From Aurantibacillus circumpalustris (GTDB lineage Bacteria > Bacteroidota > Bacteroidia > B-17B0 > Aurantibacillaceae): DNA of 64,000 nt. The position numbers were made by a program, and so were the translations under genes. Each line of letters opens with the position of its first letter. The first letter of the stretch is position 1. The notes under the pieces are model-generated. The model was not told the origin of the DNA. It did no database searches and saw nothing but the letters and a program-made list of their open reading frames with translations. Shown in pieces: positions 27,027-35,920 of this stretch. Where the stretch lies: positions 620,001 through 684,000 of the forward strand of contig NZ_CP121197.1 in NCBI RefSeq assembly GCF_029625215.1, read 5' to 3'.

Positions 27027-27034
27027 TATTTTTG
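27027..27034 (+). promoter_or_regulatory. putative -7 element for pepD
   Basis: TATTTTTG fits TAnnTTTG and lies 25 bases before the pepD ATG, a typical leader length. The -33 element is not evident. Confidence 0.45.
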
Positions 27035-27059
27035 ATCCCTCTAACAAAATATTTAAATC

Positions 27060-28517
27060 ATGTCGCCCTCTTTATCAAACATAGAACCAAAAGAACTTTG
27101 GAATAATTTTTCTTTATTAAACGCTGTGCCTCGCCCTTCAAAAAAAGAAGAACGCGTAATTGAATTTATCATGCAATTTGGTAAGGACCTAAGTTTAGAA
27201 ACTTCTAAAGATGAAACAGGGAACGTTATCATTAAAAAACCTGCTAGTAAGGGCATGGAGGGAAAAGCAATTGTTGCACTCCAAAGTCATTTAGACATGG
27301 TTCACCAAAAAAATGGTGATACGGATTTTGATTTTTCAACTCAAGGCATTGAAATGTATATTGACGGTGATTGGGTAAAAGCTAAAGGGACAACGCTTGG
27401 CGCAGATAATGGAATTGGCGTGGCTTCTATCATGACCATTCTTGCTTCTAAAGACATTGTTCATCCGCCAATCGAGGCTTTGTTTACAATTGACGAAGAA
27501 ACTGGAATGACCGGCGCCATTGGTTTAAAAGGTGGTTTAATGCATGCTAAATACATGCTGAATCTTGATACAGAAGATGATCGCGAATTAACCATTGGTT
27601 GTGCTGGAGGGGTTGACGTAACTGCAACAGGAACATATCCAACAGAAGTTGTAGGAGGTGCCGTAAAAGCCTTGCGTGTTTGCGTAAAAGGGTTAACCGG
27701 CGGTCACTCAGGCATGGATATTCACTTGGGGCGCGGTAATGCAAACAAATTAATGAACCGAATACTAACCCAAGCAGCCGAATTTTATGGCATTAGCATT
27801 CACATGATTGATGGTGGAAGTCTTAGAAATGCTATTCCTCGGGAGTCAAACGCTGATATTATTATCTCGGCTAAAAGTGAAACGGCATTCGTTTCTTGGA
27901 TAAAAGAAATTGAAACCACCTTAAAACAGGAACATTCTACTACCGATCCAAACCTATCAGTTACATCCACCGAAATTGAAATTCCAAAAACAATTTTGAA
28001 TAAAGAATTTCAAAACAAATTACTTAGAACAATTTATGCTTGTCCGGTTGGAATTTATCGTATGAGTCCTGATATTGATCGTTTAGTACAGACTTCAAAT
28101 AATCTCGCGCGTGTTTTAGTAAAAGATGGCTCCTATTCTATTCAGTGCTTAACACGGAGTTCGGTTGATTCCGAAAAATCAGATTTAGCTCAAGCTATTA
28201 AAAGTACTTTTGAGTTATTAGGCGCAAGTGTTGCTTTCGCTGGTGCTTATCCTGGTTGGACGCCAAACCCTTCTTCTTCGATTGTGAAATTAACAAGTAA
28301 TCTTTATAAGGAAATGTACAAAGAGGAGCCACTTGTAAATGCCTGTCATGCTGGATTAGAGTGTGGTATTTTAGGAAAAAATTATCCGCAAATGGAAATG
28401 ATTTCCTTCGGACCGAATATTCGTGGCGCTCACTCTCCGGATGAAAAAGTTCAAATTACTTCCGTACAAAAATATTGGAACTTTTTATTAGAGACATTAA
28501 AAAGGATTCCTGCTTAA
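27060..28517 (+). CDS. pepD: aminoacyl-histidine dipeptidase (M20 family)
   Basis: 485 residues, full length for PepD. The metal site residues are visible: LQSHLDMVHQ (His, catalytic Asp), TLGADNGIGVA (bridging Asp), TIDEETGMTGA (catalytic Glu plus metal Glu), LNLDTED and, at the end, CHAGLECGILG. The GLTGGHSGMDIHLGRGNANK segment belongs to the lid domain. It is a cytoplasmic di-zinc peptidase cleaving Xaa-His and other dipeptides. The permease gene follows after 10 bases, so the three genes may share a message. Confidence 0.95.
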   Translation: MSPSLSNIEPKELWNNFSLLNAVPRPSKKEERVIEFIMQFGKDLSLETSKDETGNVIIKKPASKGMEGKAIVALQSHLDMVHQKNGDTDFDFSTQGIEMYIDGDWVKAKGTTLGADNGIGVASIMTILASKDIVHPPIEALFTIDEETGMTGAIGLKGGLMHAKYMLNLDTEDDRELTIGCAGGVDVTATGTYPTEVVGGAVKALRVCVKGLTGGHSGMDIHLGRGNANKLMNRILTQAAEFYGISIHMIDGGSLRNAIPRESNADIIISAKSETAFVSWIKEIETTLKQEHSTTDPNLSVTSTEIEIPKTILNKEFQNKLLRTIYACPVGIYRMSPDIDRLVQTSNNLARVLVKDGSYSIQCLTRSSVDSEKSDLAQAIKSTFELLGASVAFAGAYPGWTPNPSSSIVKLTSNLYKEMYKEEPLVNACHAGLECGILGKNYPQMEMISFGPNIRGAHSPDEKVQITSVQKYWNFLLETLKRIPA

Positions 28518-28527
28518 ATTTATAGGA

Positions 28528-29526
28528 ATGCCATTCGTTTTGAAAAATAGCAATCTTATAAAATTTTTAATTCTCATTCTTCTATTTATAATAGGATGTG
28601 CATTAAGTTTGTTTTTTGGTGGTACGGAAAATATTTTAACCTCAGAAATTAACGCACATAATTTTATTTTTTGGCAAATTCGATTTCCCAAAACACTTAC
28701 AGCAATTATCGCAGGAAGTGCTCTGTCCGTCTCAGGATTAATTCTTCAAATAATTTTTAGAAATCCTTTGGCAGGGCCTTACGTTCTTGGAATCAGTTCC
28801 GGTGCATCTCTTATGGTTGCTGTGGGAATTTTAGCTGGAAGTTCTTTGCCATTTGTTCCGGGATTTTTTATCGGAAAAAGTTTTATTGTTTTATCAGCAA
28901 TTACTGGCAGTGTATTGATAACCTTACTCATTCTTCTTATTTCAAAAAAGGTTGGCAGCAACATTATTCTATTATTAATTGGTTTAATGCTCTCCCAAAT
29001 ATGCGGCGCTATTCAAGTAGCGCTCGAATATTTTTCCGATCCTAACGATCTTAAAACCTTTGTTATTTGGGGAATGGGATCTCTTGCTAATACAACTAAT
29101 TTTGATCTTGTAATTTTTTTGCCCCTTACCCTCATTTGTTTGCTCTCACTCTTATTTTTTATAAAACCCCTTAATGCATTGCTATTAGGCCAAAATTACG
29201 TACAAAATGCCGGTATAAATTTTAAACGTAGTCGCTTTTATCTTATTCTTATTTCCTCTATACTAACTGGTTTAACAACTGCTTTTTGCGGACCAATTGC
29301 TTTTGTCGGAATCGCAGTACCAATATTATCACGCATGGTATTCAGTTCCTCCAAACAACAAATTCATTTCGCCTCCTGTATTCTTATTGGAAGTGTTATA
29401 CTTTTATATTCAGACGCTTTGTGCAGTTCGGCAATAAAAGGAATGTCGTTGCCTCTTAACATGATTACCACTCTGATTGGAGCGCCTTTAGTGATTTATT
29501 TAATGTTTAGAAACAAACACTGGTAA
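28528..29526 (+). CDS. FecCD-family ABC transporter permease (iron/cobalamin type)
   Basis: 332 residues with about nine to ten membrane segments. The signature PRTL..ii.GsaLavsG is present as FPKTLTAIIAGSALSVSGLILQ, followed by NPLAGPYVLGISSGA and the C-terminal GPIAFVGIAVPILSRM coupling loop. It forms the channel for a siderophore, heme or cobalamin importer. The ATPase gene begins at the very next base after its stop. No periplasmic binding protein or TonB receptor gene is adjacent, so the substrate is not determined. Confidence 0.92.
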   Translation: MPFVLKNSNLIKFLILILLFIIGCALSLFFGGTENILTSEINAHNFIFWQIRFPKTLTAIIAGSALSVSGLILQIIFRNPLAGPYVLGISSGASLMVAVGILAGSSLPFVPGFFIGKSFIVLSAITGSVLITLLILLISKKVGSNIILLLIGLMLSQICGAIQVALEYFSDPNDLKTFVIWGMGSLANTTNFDLVIFLPLTLICLLSLLFFIKPLNALLLGQNYVQNAGINFKRSRFYLILISSILTGLTTAFCGPIAFVGIAVPILSRMVFSSSKQQIHFASCILIGSVILLYSDALCSSAIKGMSLPLNMITTLIGAPLVIYLMFRNKHW

Positions 29527-30270
29527 ATGAACAACAACGCCAAAATAAGTCTTAAGCATGCAAGTCTTGGTTATAAAAAATCAAGCGAAACTATTGCTAT
29601 TCTTCAAAATTTAAATCTTGATTTTCACTCTGGCGATTTTATTGGCATAGTTGGTTTAAACGGTATTGGCAAATCCACATTTCTAAAAAGCATTTGCGGT
29701 TTACTTCCCGTGCTTAAAGGCGAGGTTTTTATAGATGGTGAATCCATCTTAAATAGTGCATTAACTGATCTGGCGAAAAAGATTTCTATTGTCCTAACCG
29801 AAAAAATAGGTGGTTTTAATCTCACTGCGCACGATGTTGTAGCGGCGGGACAAATGCCTTATACAGACTCATTTCACCGACTAAGGCAAAATAACATAGA
29901 TATTATCAGTAAAGCGATTGAAGCGTGCGGAATTAAAGATCACCAATGGAAACCAGTTAATGAACTAAGTGATGGCTTGTTTCAAAAAACAATCATTGCA
30001 AAAGCGCTGGCGCAACAAACTCCAATCATGTTGCTAGATGAGCCTAGCGCTTTTCTCGATTACGCTTCCAAACATGAGTTATTTATACTTCTTAAAAAGT
30101 TAACTGAAGAAGAAAATAAATGCGTATTGGTAAGCTCCCATGATTTAGATCTTATTATTAAATATTGTAATAAGCTTTTAATCTTTTCTGAAGATTCGGT
30201 GGAACTCATTCCTGTGTCAGAGGTTTCGGCCAACAAGTCTTTTCGAAGAATTGGTGGTGGATATCTCTAG
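29527..30270 (+). CDS. ABC transporter ATP-binding protein (FecE/BtuD-like)
   Basis: 247 residues. Walker A is GLNGIGKST near residue 43, the Q-loop region is unusual (SIVLTEKIGGFNLTAHDVV), and the signature is LSDGLFQKTIIAKAL. Walker B is PIMLLDEPSAFLDY, and the switch His is in LVSSHDLDLI. The signature departs from LSGGQ (LSDGL), a variation also seen in other iron-type ATPases. It pairs with the FecCD permease immediately upstream, with no gap. Confidence 0.92.
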   Translation: MNNNAKISLKHASLGYKKSSETIAILQNLNLDFHSGDFIGIVGLNGIGKSTFLKSICGLLPVLKGEVFIDGESILNSALTDLAKKISIVLTEKIGGFNLTAHDVVAAGQMPYTDSFHRLRQNNIDIISKAIEACGIKDHQWKPVNELSDGLFQKTIIAKALAQQTPIMLLDEPSAFLDYASKHELFILLKKLTEEENKCVLVSSHDLDLIIKYCNKLLIFSEDSVELIPVSEVSANKSFRRIGGGYL

Positions 30271-30333
30271 GAATATATTCGATCAAACTTACCAACATTT
30301 TTTAAAAGGGTTTAAAGTTTAAAAATTAAAGTA

Positions 30334-30341
30334 TATTTTTG
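30334..30341 (+). promoter_or_regulatory. putative -7 element for the SET-domain gene
   Basis: TATTTTTG matches TAnnTTTG and sits 8 bases before the ATG, implying a very short leader. Confidence 0.45.
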
Positions 30342-30349
30342 TCGCCATT

Positions 30350-30766
30350 ATGTCACTAAAAGTAAAAAAGTCTCAATTGCCAAATGCTGGCAAAGGTTTA
30401 TTCACGGAAAAACCTATTAAAAAAGGCGCAAAAATTATCGAGTACAAAGGCGAAATCATCGACTGGAAAGAATATGAAAAACGTGTAATAGATAATAAAG
30501 ACGGTTATCTGTTTTTCATTAATAAAAAAAGATGTATTGATGCGTTTTCTACGCCGCAACATAAAGCCCGCTTTGCAAACGACGCCGCTGGTATAGGCAG
30601 GATGAAGGGTTTAAAAAACAATTCAGATTACGAGATTTTTGACGATAAGTGTTATATAGTTTCCAGACGAAATATTGAAGCCGGCGAAGAGATTTTTGTA
30701 AACTACACAAAAGAATATTGGGATTGCGTGCGATACAATATTAAACACAATCTTAACCAAAAATAA
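30350..30766 (+). CDS. small SET-domain protein (putative lysine methyltransferase)
   Basis: 138 residues, essentially one SET domain. The SAM-binding start is SQLPNAGKGLFTEKPIKKG and the strand EYKGEIIDWKEYEKR follows. The pseudoknot region, normally RFINHSCxPN, here reads ARFANDAAGIGRMKG. The second half ends GEEIFVNYTKEYW with the active-site Tyr. No pre- or post-SET zinc Cys are present. Bacterial SET proteins methylate lysines of host or self proteins, but the substrate here is unknown. Other Bacteroidota carry similar single-domain versions. Confidence 0.88.
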   Translation: MSLKVKKSQLPNAGKGLFTEKPIKKGAKIIEYKGEIIDWKEYEKRVIDNKDGYLFFINKKRCIDAFSTPQHKARFANDAAGIGRMKGLKNNSDYEIFDDKCYIVSRRNIEAGEEIFVNYTKEYWDCVRYNIKHNLNQK

Positions 30767-30802
30767 TAGTACAAAAATTTCAGCTAAACGAAATTAGTTT
30801 AA

Positions 30803-31369
30803 ATGAGCAAATTTTTAATAGTTGGTCTAGGCAATATAGGAGATGAATACGCAGAAACGCGTCATAACATAGGATTTAAGATTGCCGACCAACTAGCATC
30901 CTCTAGTGCTGTGAAATTTTCAACGGAACGTTATGCGGATGTTGCTGAATTAAAACACAAAGGCAAACAACTCATTCTTATTAAACCAAGCACATACATG
31001 AACCTTAGCGGTAAAGCCGTTAACTATTGGTTGCAATCTGAAAAAATTGAGATTGAAAATATGATGGTATTGGTGGATGAACTTGCCTTACCATTTGGAA
31101 AAATACGTATTGGGCCTAAAGGAAGTGACGGCGGACACAATGGCTTAAAAAGTATTCAAGAAACTTTAAATACAAATAACTACCCCCGCCTACGTTTTGG
31201 AATTGCCAACGAATTTAATAAAGGCGGTCAGGTAGATTATGTTTTAGGCAAATGGAATGAAGAAGAATTAAAAACGCTTCACGAGAGAATAAAAATTGCG
31301 TCGGATTCTATTAAAGCCTTTTCTTTTATTGGACTTCAACGGTGTATGAACGAGTTTAATAATAAATAA
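30803..31369 (+). CDS. pth: peptidyl-tRNA hydrolase
   Basis: 188 residues. The motifs are VGLGNIGDEYAETRHNIGF (catalytic His in TRHN), KPSTYMNLSGKAV, and VDELALPFGKIRIGPKGSDGGHNGLKSI. It frees tRNA from peptidyl-tRNAs that drop off the ribosome. The Asp in VDE is retained, although the loop is DELALP rather than the usual DDLDLP. It lies 36 bases after the SET gene and before holB. Confidence 0.96.
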   Translation: MSKFLIVGLGNIGDEYAETRHNIGFKIADQLASSSAVKFSTERYADVAELKHKGKQLILIKPSTYMNLSGKAVNYWLQSEKIEIENMMVLVDELALPFGKIRIGPKGSDGGHNGLKSIQETLNTNNYPRLRFGIANEFNKGGQVDYVLGKWNEEELKTLHERIKIASDSIKAFSFIGLQRCMNEFNNK

Positions 31370-31457
31370 AAGCGTTAACACGGAGTGTCAATTTGAAAAT
31401 TGTGGCTTTTACCACATTTTACATCTTCCCTTTTACATTTTCCATTAAATTTACACC

Positions 31458-32579
31458 ATGCTTTACGAACAAATAGTAGGACAAGAGGAACCGAAACACC
31501 GTTTACTAAAAATGGTGAAAGAAGAGCGGGTTCCACATGCCTTATTGTTTTCGGGAAAAGAGGGTTGTGGCAATTTACCAACTGCAATAGCTTTTTCACA
31601 ACACTTATACTGCACTGATAAAAAAGAAACTGGGGCATGTGGTATTTGTGTTTCCTGTAATAAAGTTTCCAAACTCATCCATCCCGATCTTCATTTAGTT
31701 TTTCCAATTGCAAAAAGTAAAGAGGTTAAAAGCAGTAATGATCTTATTAAAGAATTCAGAGAAGCTGTTTTACAAAATCCTTATTTAACACTTAATGGTT
31801 GGTTTAACGAGATTAGTGCGGAAAACAAACAACCTTTAATTCCTGTTGAAGAAGCAAATGATATTTTAAAAAAATTAAGCTATACAAGCTACGAAGGCTC
31901 CTATAAAATAATGTTGATTTGGCAACCTGAAAAAATGAATGCCGAATCAGCAAATAAATTATTAAAAATTTTAGAAGAACCTCCTGAAAAAACAATTTTC
32001 ATTCTTGTATCCAATAATCCTGAGCAATTATTAGCAACTATTTCTTCACGAGTGCAACAAATTCCTTTTTATTCTAATAGCGAAGAAGAAATTACAAATG
32101 CATTGATCGCAAATTATAAAGTAAACGCAGACGTCGCAAAACAAACCGCAATTCTAGCCAATGGCAATTATTCAGAGGCTTTGAGCTTGTTAACACAGAA
32201 TGAAGAAAGTGTTTCTTTCCTTAGTAATTTTCAAACGTTCATGCGATTAGCTTTAAAATTTGACTGTGGAAAAGCGTTGAACTGGATTGATGAAAATGCA
32301 ACGAGTGGCCGTGAAAAACAAAAACAGTTTTTGCAATACAGTCTCGAAGTTTTTCGTGATAGTCTCATGTTTAATTATGGTGATAAAAATCTTGTTCGCT
32401 TGAGTGGCTCTGAAAAAGATTTTCTTATAAAATTTGCTCCTTTTGTAAATAAAAAAAACTACGAAAAGTTGGTAGAAGAATTTAACAGCAACTACTATTA
32501 TATTGAGCGGAATGCTAATCCTAAAATTCTGTTTATGGATTTAATTCTAAAAACTAATGAATTGATTAACTTAAAATAA
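31458..32579 (+). CDS. holB: DNA polymerase III delta-prime subunit
   Basis: 373 residues. The clamp-loader AAA+ fold is visible from IVGQEEPKHRLLKMVKEERVPHALLFSGKEGCGN, a Walker A-like loop lacking the GKT sequence, as expected for the non-hydrolysing delta-prime subunit. A zinc-type Cys set follows (CTDKKETGACGICVSCNKV). Then comes the sensor region SANKLLKILEEPPEKTIFILVSN and the SSRVQQIPF arginine-finger motif. It is part of the complex that loads the beta clamp. Confidence 0.92.
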   Translation: MLYEQIVGQEEPKHRLLKMVKEERVPHALLFSGKEGCGNLPTAIAFSQHLYCTDKKETGACGICVSCNKVSKLIHPDLHLVFPIAKSKEVKSSNDLIKEFREAVLQNPYLTLNGWFNEISAENKQPLIPVEEANDILKKLSYTSYEGSYKIMLIWQPEKMNAESANKLLKILEEPPEKTIFILVSNNPEQLLATISSRVQQIPFYSNSEEEITNALIANYKVNADVAKQTAILANGNYSEALSLLTQNEESVSFLSNFQTFMRLALKFDCGKALNWIDENATSGREKQKQFLQYSLEVFRDSLMFNYGDKNLVRLSGSEKDFLIKFAPFVNKKNYEKLVEEFNSNYYYIERNANPKILFMDLILKTNELINLK

Positions 32580-32580
32580 A

Positions 32581-32612
32581 AGAGTTGCCAAAAGGCAACT
32601 CTTTTATTTTTC
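32581..32612. terminator. bidirectional terminator between holB and the PKD operon
   Basis: AGAGTTGCC / GGCAACTCT stem with a 4-base loop and T runs on both strands, between two convergent genes. Confidence 0.87.
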
Positions 32613-32624
32613 AGAGAGATCAGA

Positions 32625-34781
32625 TTAGTTGCTGATCACAATTTTTCGGGTAAATGTATTTAGGCCATTACTTAGTTTTACAAAGTATATTCCACTTTTC
32701 ACATTTTTTAAATTCACTGTTTTAACGTCTTTATTTTCGTCGTCTCTTATTTCTTCCATCTGTACCAATTCGCCAACGAGGTTGTAAACCAGAAGAGACA
32801 ATCCTTTTAAATTTTTGGGCAGAGTAATACTAAACTCTCCGTTTGATGGATTAGGGAATACCTTATATGATAAATTTTCAATAACAGTATTTAAAATACC
32901 TGTGCTCATCTCAGGTTGCATCACATTAATCTGTATAATTTCAAATGGATTATCATTTGACTTATTTAAATTATTTGCAAAACAAGTGTAAGATGTGGCT
33001 CCACAAGAAACTGTTACAGATAAGCAAATGGAATAGTTTGCCGCCACAGAATATAAGTGTGAAGCGTAGAGTGAGTTTGAAGTTGTTCCATCGCCCCAAT
33101 ACCAAATAGCTGCTGTAACGTTGTATGGGTATTCTGGTATTGCGATATAATTTTGAGAAGCTGAAAATGTAGGAACCACAATAAAATTAGGATTTGCAAT
33201 ACATGAAATTCCGGTAACATTTATTGCTTGCGTGAGACTATCAAAACAAGCCAAAAATGTAGCATCTTGCAATTTCAAAGTAACCAAATAAGCACCTGCG
33301 TTAACGTAGGTATGAGTTGGTGAACTCGCCAAAGAATAAATTCCATCACCAAAGTTCCAGTAATAATTCGAATTGCTATTTGTTGTCGAAGAACTTCCAC
33401 TAAACTGCACAACGCCGTTTGTAAGTACGGTATGCGTAAAATTTGAAACAAGATTACAGCCACTTACCACAACTGTTTTTGTAACAGAGGAATTACATGT
33501 AGAGCTATTGCTCGCATTTAATGATACAATATAAGAACCACTGCTGGAGTATGAATGGGCACTATTAAGTCCAGTACTTGTATTACCGTCACCAAGGTTC
33601 CATAAATAGTTTGTTCCTGTCAATGTTCCAGTAGAAGTATTTGTAAAACTAATCGTATTGCCGATAGTTTGTATATAAGAATAATTAGCATTAAGCGAGC
33701 AAGCGTTTATGTATACAACAGCACTATCCGAACAAAATGGATTAGAAGATGAAATATAAAGCTTAATAAAATAATTACCACTCGAGTAGTTTTGTGGTGG
33801 TGGAGTTATACCTGCCAGGCCTGAAGCACTATATGTTGGCGCGCCATTACCAAACTTCCAAATGTAAAGTGTTAAACTCGATGTGCCGGTAGAAGTACTT
33901 GTAAAACTATAATTGCCTGCTGTGCCAGCTTGAAAAGAAAAACTAGCAACGCAAGGCGGACCTGTAATATTACTAATATTTATAGTTTGGGTAAATGTGT
34001 TTGCACTGCAACTAGAATTTGCTGTTAATGTTACCGTATAACTACCATTACTGGTATAGGTTATTGAAGGAGACACACTGGTGCTTGTAACGCTATTTCC
34101 AAAATTCCAAAAATAAGTTGTATTACTTGTCGTGTTAACCGACGTGTTACTAAACATAACCAATCCATTTGCCATGCTACTGTATGTATAACCTGCAAAA
34201 ACTAATGGGATTACATTTGGCGTCACACTAGCACTATCACTACACCCTGAAGCGTTAGCTCCAATTACGGAATAAGTGGTGCTTACAGAAGGAGAAACAA
34301 TTATTTGATTACCCGTATTGCTATTACTCCAGGTATACGATTGAGCCCCCGAAGCGCTTAACGTTGTTGTAGAGCCTGCACATAAAGTTGGGCTACTCGA
34401 AATGGTTAAAATAGGCGAACAAAAAACAGGTATTATTAAAGAATTACCGGCAACTAGAGTAGACCCATTCATGGCGGAACAATAAAAAGTATAACTTCCA
34501 CAACAAGGATAAGATACTGTAATAACTGAACCATTAGAAACACTATTAGAAAAAGTTGGTGTGCATGAAGATCCTGCTATAGCCCAAGTATAATTGGTAA
34601 CGGCAGTTGTGGGAGTTACTGTTACAAAAGCAGTTCCCGGGCTAGATGGTCCAGAAAAACATTGAGAACTGGGCGTAACATTAAATGCGAATGTTTGAGC
34701 CCAAAGCTTACTAGAAAAAACACTAAATGCTACAAAGACAAATGAAAAAATAATTTTATGGCTACGAACAAAAAGACTCAT
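32625..34781 (-). CDS. PKD-repeat surface protein with T9SS sorting domain
   Basis: 718 residues. A signal peptide ends near SKLWAQ. The body is Ser/Thr/Asn-rich and holds about five PKD-like modules recognised by W.FG(D/N)G...SP.H.Y...G.Y.V.L (for example WNFGDGIYSLASSPTHTY). It also holds an early Ig-like module with the Cys-rich SPTLCAGSTTTLSASG motif. The C-terminal 80 residues are a type IX sorting domain (FPNPSNGEFSITLPKN, VKSGIYFVKLSNG). It is the last gene of a four-gene minus-strand operon. It is probably an adhesive or structural surface protein, and the ligand is unknown. Confidence 0.87.
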   Translation of the reverse strand: MSLFVRSHKIIFSFVFVAFSVFSSKLWAQTFAFNVTPSSQCFSGPSSPGTAFVTVTPTTAVTNYTWAIAGSSCTPTFSNSVSNGSVITVSYPCCGSYTFYCSAMNGSTLVAGNSLIIPVFCSPILTISSSPTLCAGSTTTLSASGAQSYTWSNSNTGNQIIVSPSVSTTYSVIGANASGCSDSASVTPNVIPLVFAGYTYSSMANGLVMFSNTSVNTTSNTTYFWNFGNSVTSTSVSPSITYTSNGSYTVTLTANSSCSANTFTQTINISNITGPPCVASFSFQAGTAGNYSFTSTSTGTSSLTLYIWKFGNGAPTYSASGLAGITPPPQNYSSGNYFIKLYISSSNPFCSDSAVVYINACSLNANYSYIQTIGNTISFTNTSTGTLTGTNYLWNLGDGNTSTGLNSAHSYSSSGSYIVSLNASNSSTCNSSVTKTVVVSGCNLVSNFTHTVLTNGVVQFSGSSSTTNSNSNYYWNFGDGIYSLASSPTHTYVNAGAYLVTLKLQDATFLACFDSLTQAINVTGISCIANPNFIVVPTFSASQNYIAIPEYPYNVTAAIWYWGDGTTSNSLYASHLYSVAANYSICLSVTVSCGATSYTCFANNLNKSNDNPFEIIQINVMQPEMSTGILNTVIENLSYKVFPNPSNGEFSITLPKNLKGLSLLVYNLVGELVQMEEIRDDENKDVKTVNLKNVKSGIYFVKLSNGLNTFTRKIVISN

Positions 34782-34807
34782 TTTAACTTTTTAATTAAAT
34801 AGTACTA

Positions 34808-35917
34808 TTAATAAGCCACAGAAATAACAACTTCGGCATCGTTTATTGCAATTGCTTTTATTCCACTGTATAAAATGCAACTAAACTTTGCGGTTATTTT
34901 TTTTGTCGTTTGACTATTTTCATTCCTTTCATTTTCACTTACCGAATATATTTGAAAATAACTTTGAGACGGCTGTAAAGGTGTGTTAGAAGTATAGACC
35001 GTACCATTGTCGTCCGTCCAACTAATTAATACCTGCGACAAAGGTGGTTCAGGAGCTATTTTCTTGACAGGAGTAACAGTGTAATTAGCTGCGCTCGATG
35101 ACACGTCATTTATTGTTTTTGCATTATAAGCCGCATATGCAGTGTCACCATAAAAATCTACAACTCTCAAATTAACAGCATAAGCCCCTTGATATGTATA
35201 ACTAATATTTTCGCTATTTAATGTTGAAATCTGTCCATTACCAAAATTCCATAAATATTGGTAAGGGCTCCGCCCGCCAATAACATTAGAACTAAATTTC
35301 ATAGAATTCCCTAAATATTCTGAAGCCGATATTGTTGCGATTAAACCATTTGGATTTACGTTTTCGTAATTACAATTACTACTCTTGTAATTGTTATTAC
35401 TTGTTGTGGTTAAACAAACCCTATGTTTACCAAGAGTTTTATAAAAATGTATTGGGTTTTGACTAACGGAATTAGTACCGTCTCCAAAATCCCAGTCCCA
35501 AGTAGATGTGTTATCGTTTGAACCAAAAAATTGCAATGAATAAGTTGGAGCTGGACTTCCTGCGAGTATCGGATATTGTCCTTTATGTAAAGCGGAATCA
35601 ATATTTGAAGAAGGATTAGAAAGAGACACTTGATAATCTTTAATTTCAATTTTAAGACTATTGGCACAGTTTGAACAGTCTTTTTGTTTTAGATCTGCAA
35701 CAAATGTCTTTACGAAATTAGAATCAACTTCATAGGATGAATACATATAATAACCATCAATACCAGCTTGGAGCTCAAGAGCTTGATTGTTAATTGTGAG
35801 TTTTGAGTAAAAAACTGGGCTGTTCTCCGTAACCTGTGGTTTGGGATATTCTTTTTTATTGCAGGACAACAAGCCCACAAACAGAAAAAACACACATAAA
35901 AATTTAAGTACCTTCAT
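34808..35917 (-). CDS. PKD-domain lipoprotein
   Basis: 369 residues. The lipoprotein signal is MKVLKFLCVFFLFVGLLSCNKKEY, with lipid Cys 19. Two PKD modules lie at about residues 140-175 (WDWDFGDGTNSVSQNP) and 215-255 (YLWNFGNGQISTLNSE), followed by a beta-rich C-terminal domain with no known name. It lies 26 bases before the T9SS PKD gene and 3 bases after the barrel gene. This tight spacing suggests these proteins act together at the outer membrane. It has no sorting domain, so it may be held by its lipid. Confidence 0.85.
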   Translation of the reverse strand: MKVLKFLCVFFLFVGLLSCNKKEYPKPQVTENSPVFYSKLTINNQALELQAGIDGYYMYSSYEVDSNFVKTFVADLKQKDCSNCANSLKIEIKDYQVSLSNPSSNIDSALHKGQYPILAGSPAPTYSLQFFGSNDNTSTWDWDFGDGTNSVSQNPIHFYKTLGKHRVCLTTTSNNNYKSSNCNYENVNPNGLIATISASEYLGNSMKFSSNVIGGRSPYQYLWNFGNGQISTLNSENISYTYQGAYAVNLRVVDFYGDTAYAAYNAKTINDVSSSAANYTVTPVKKIAPEPPLSQVLISWTDDNGTVYTSNTPLQPSQSYFQIYSVSENERNENSQTTKKITAKFSCILYSGIKAIAINDAEVVISVAY

Positions 35918-35920
35918 TCT

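Noticed and set aside
31375-31638. Overlapping frames at the start of holB on both strands
   Set aside because: They lie inside the well-supported holB coding region and have no recognisable features.
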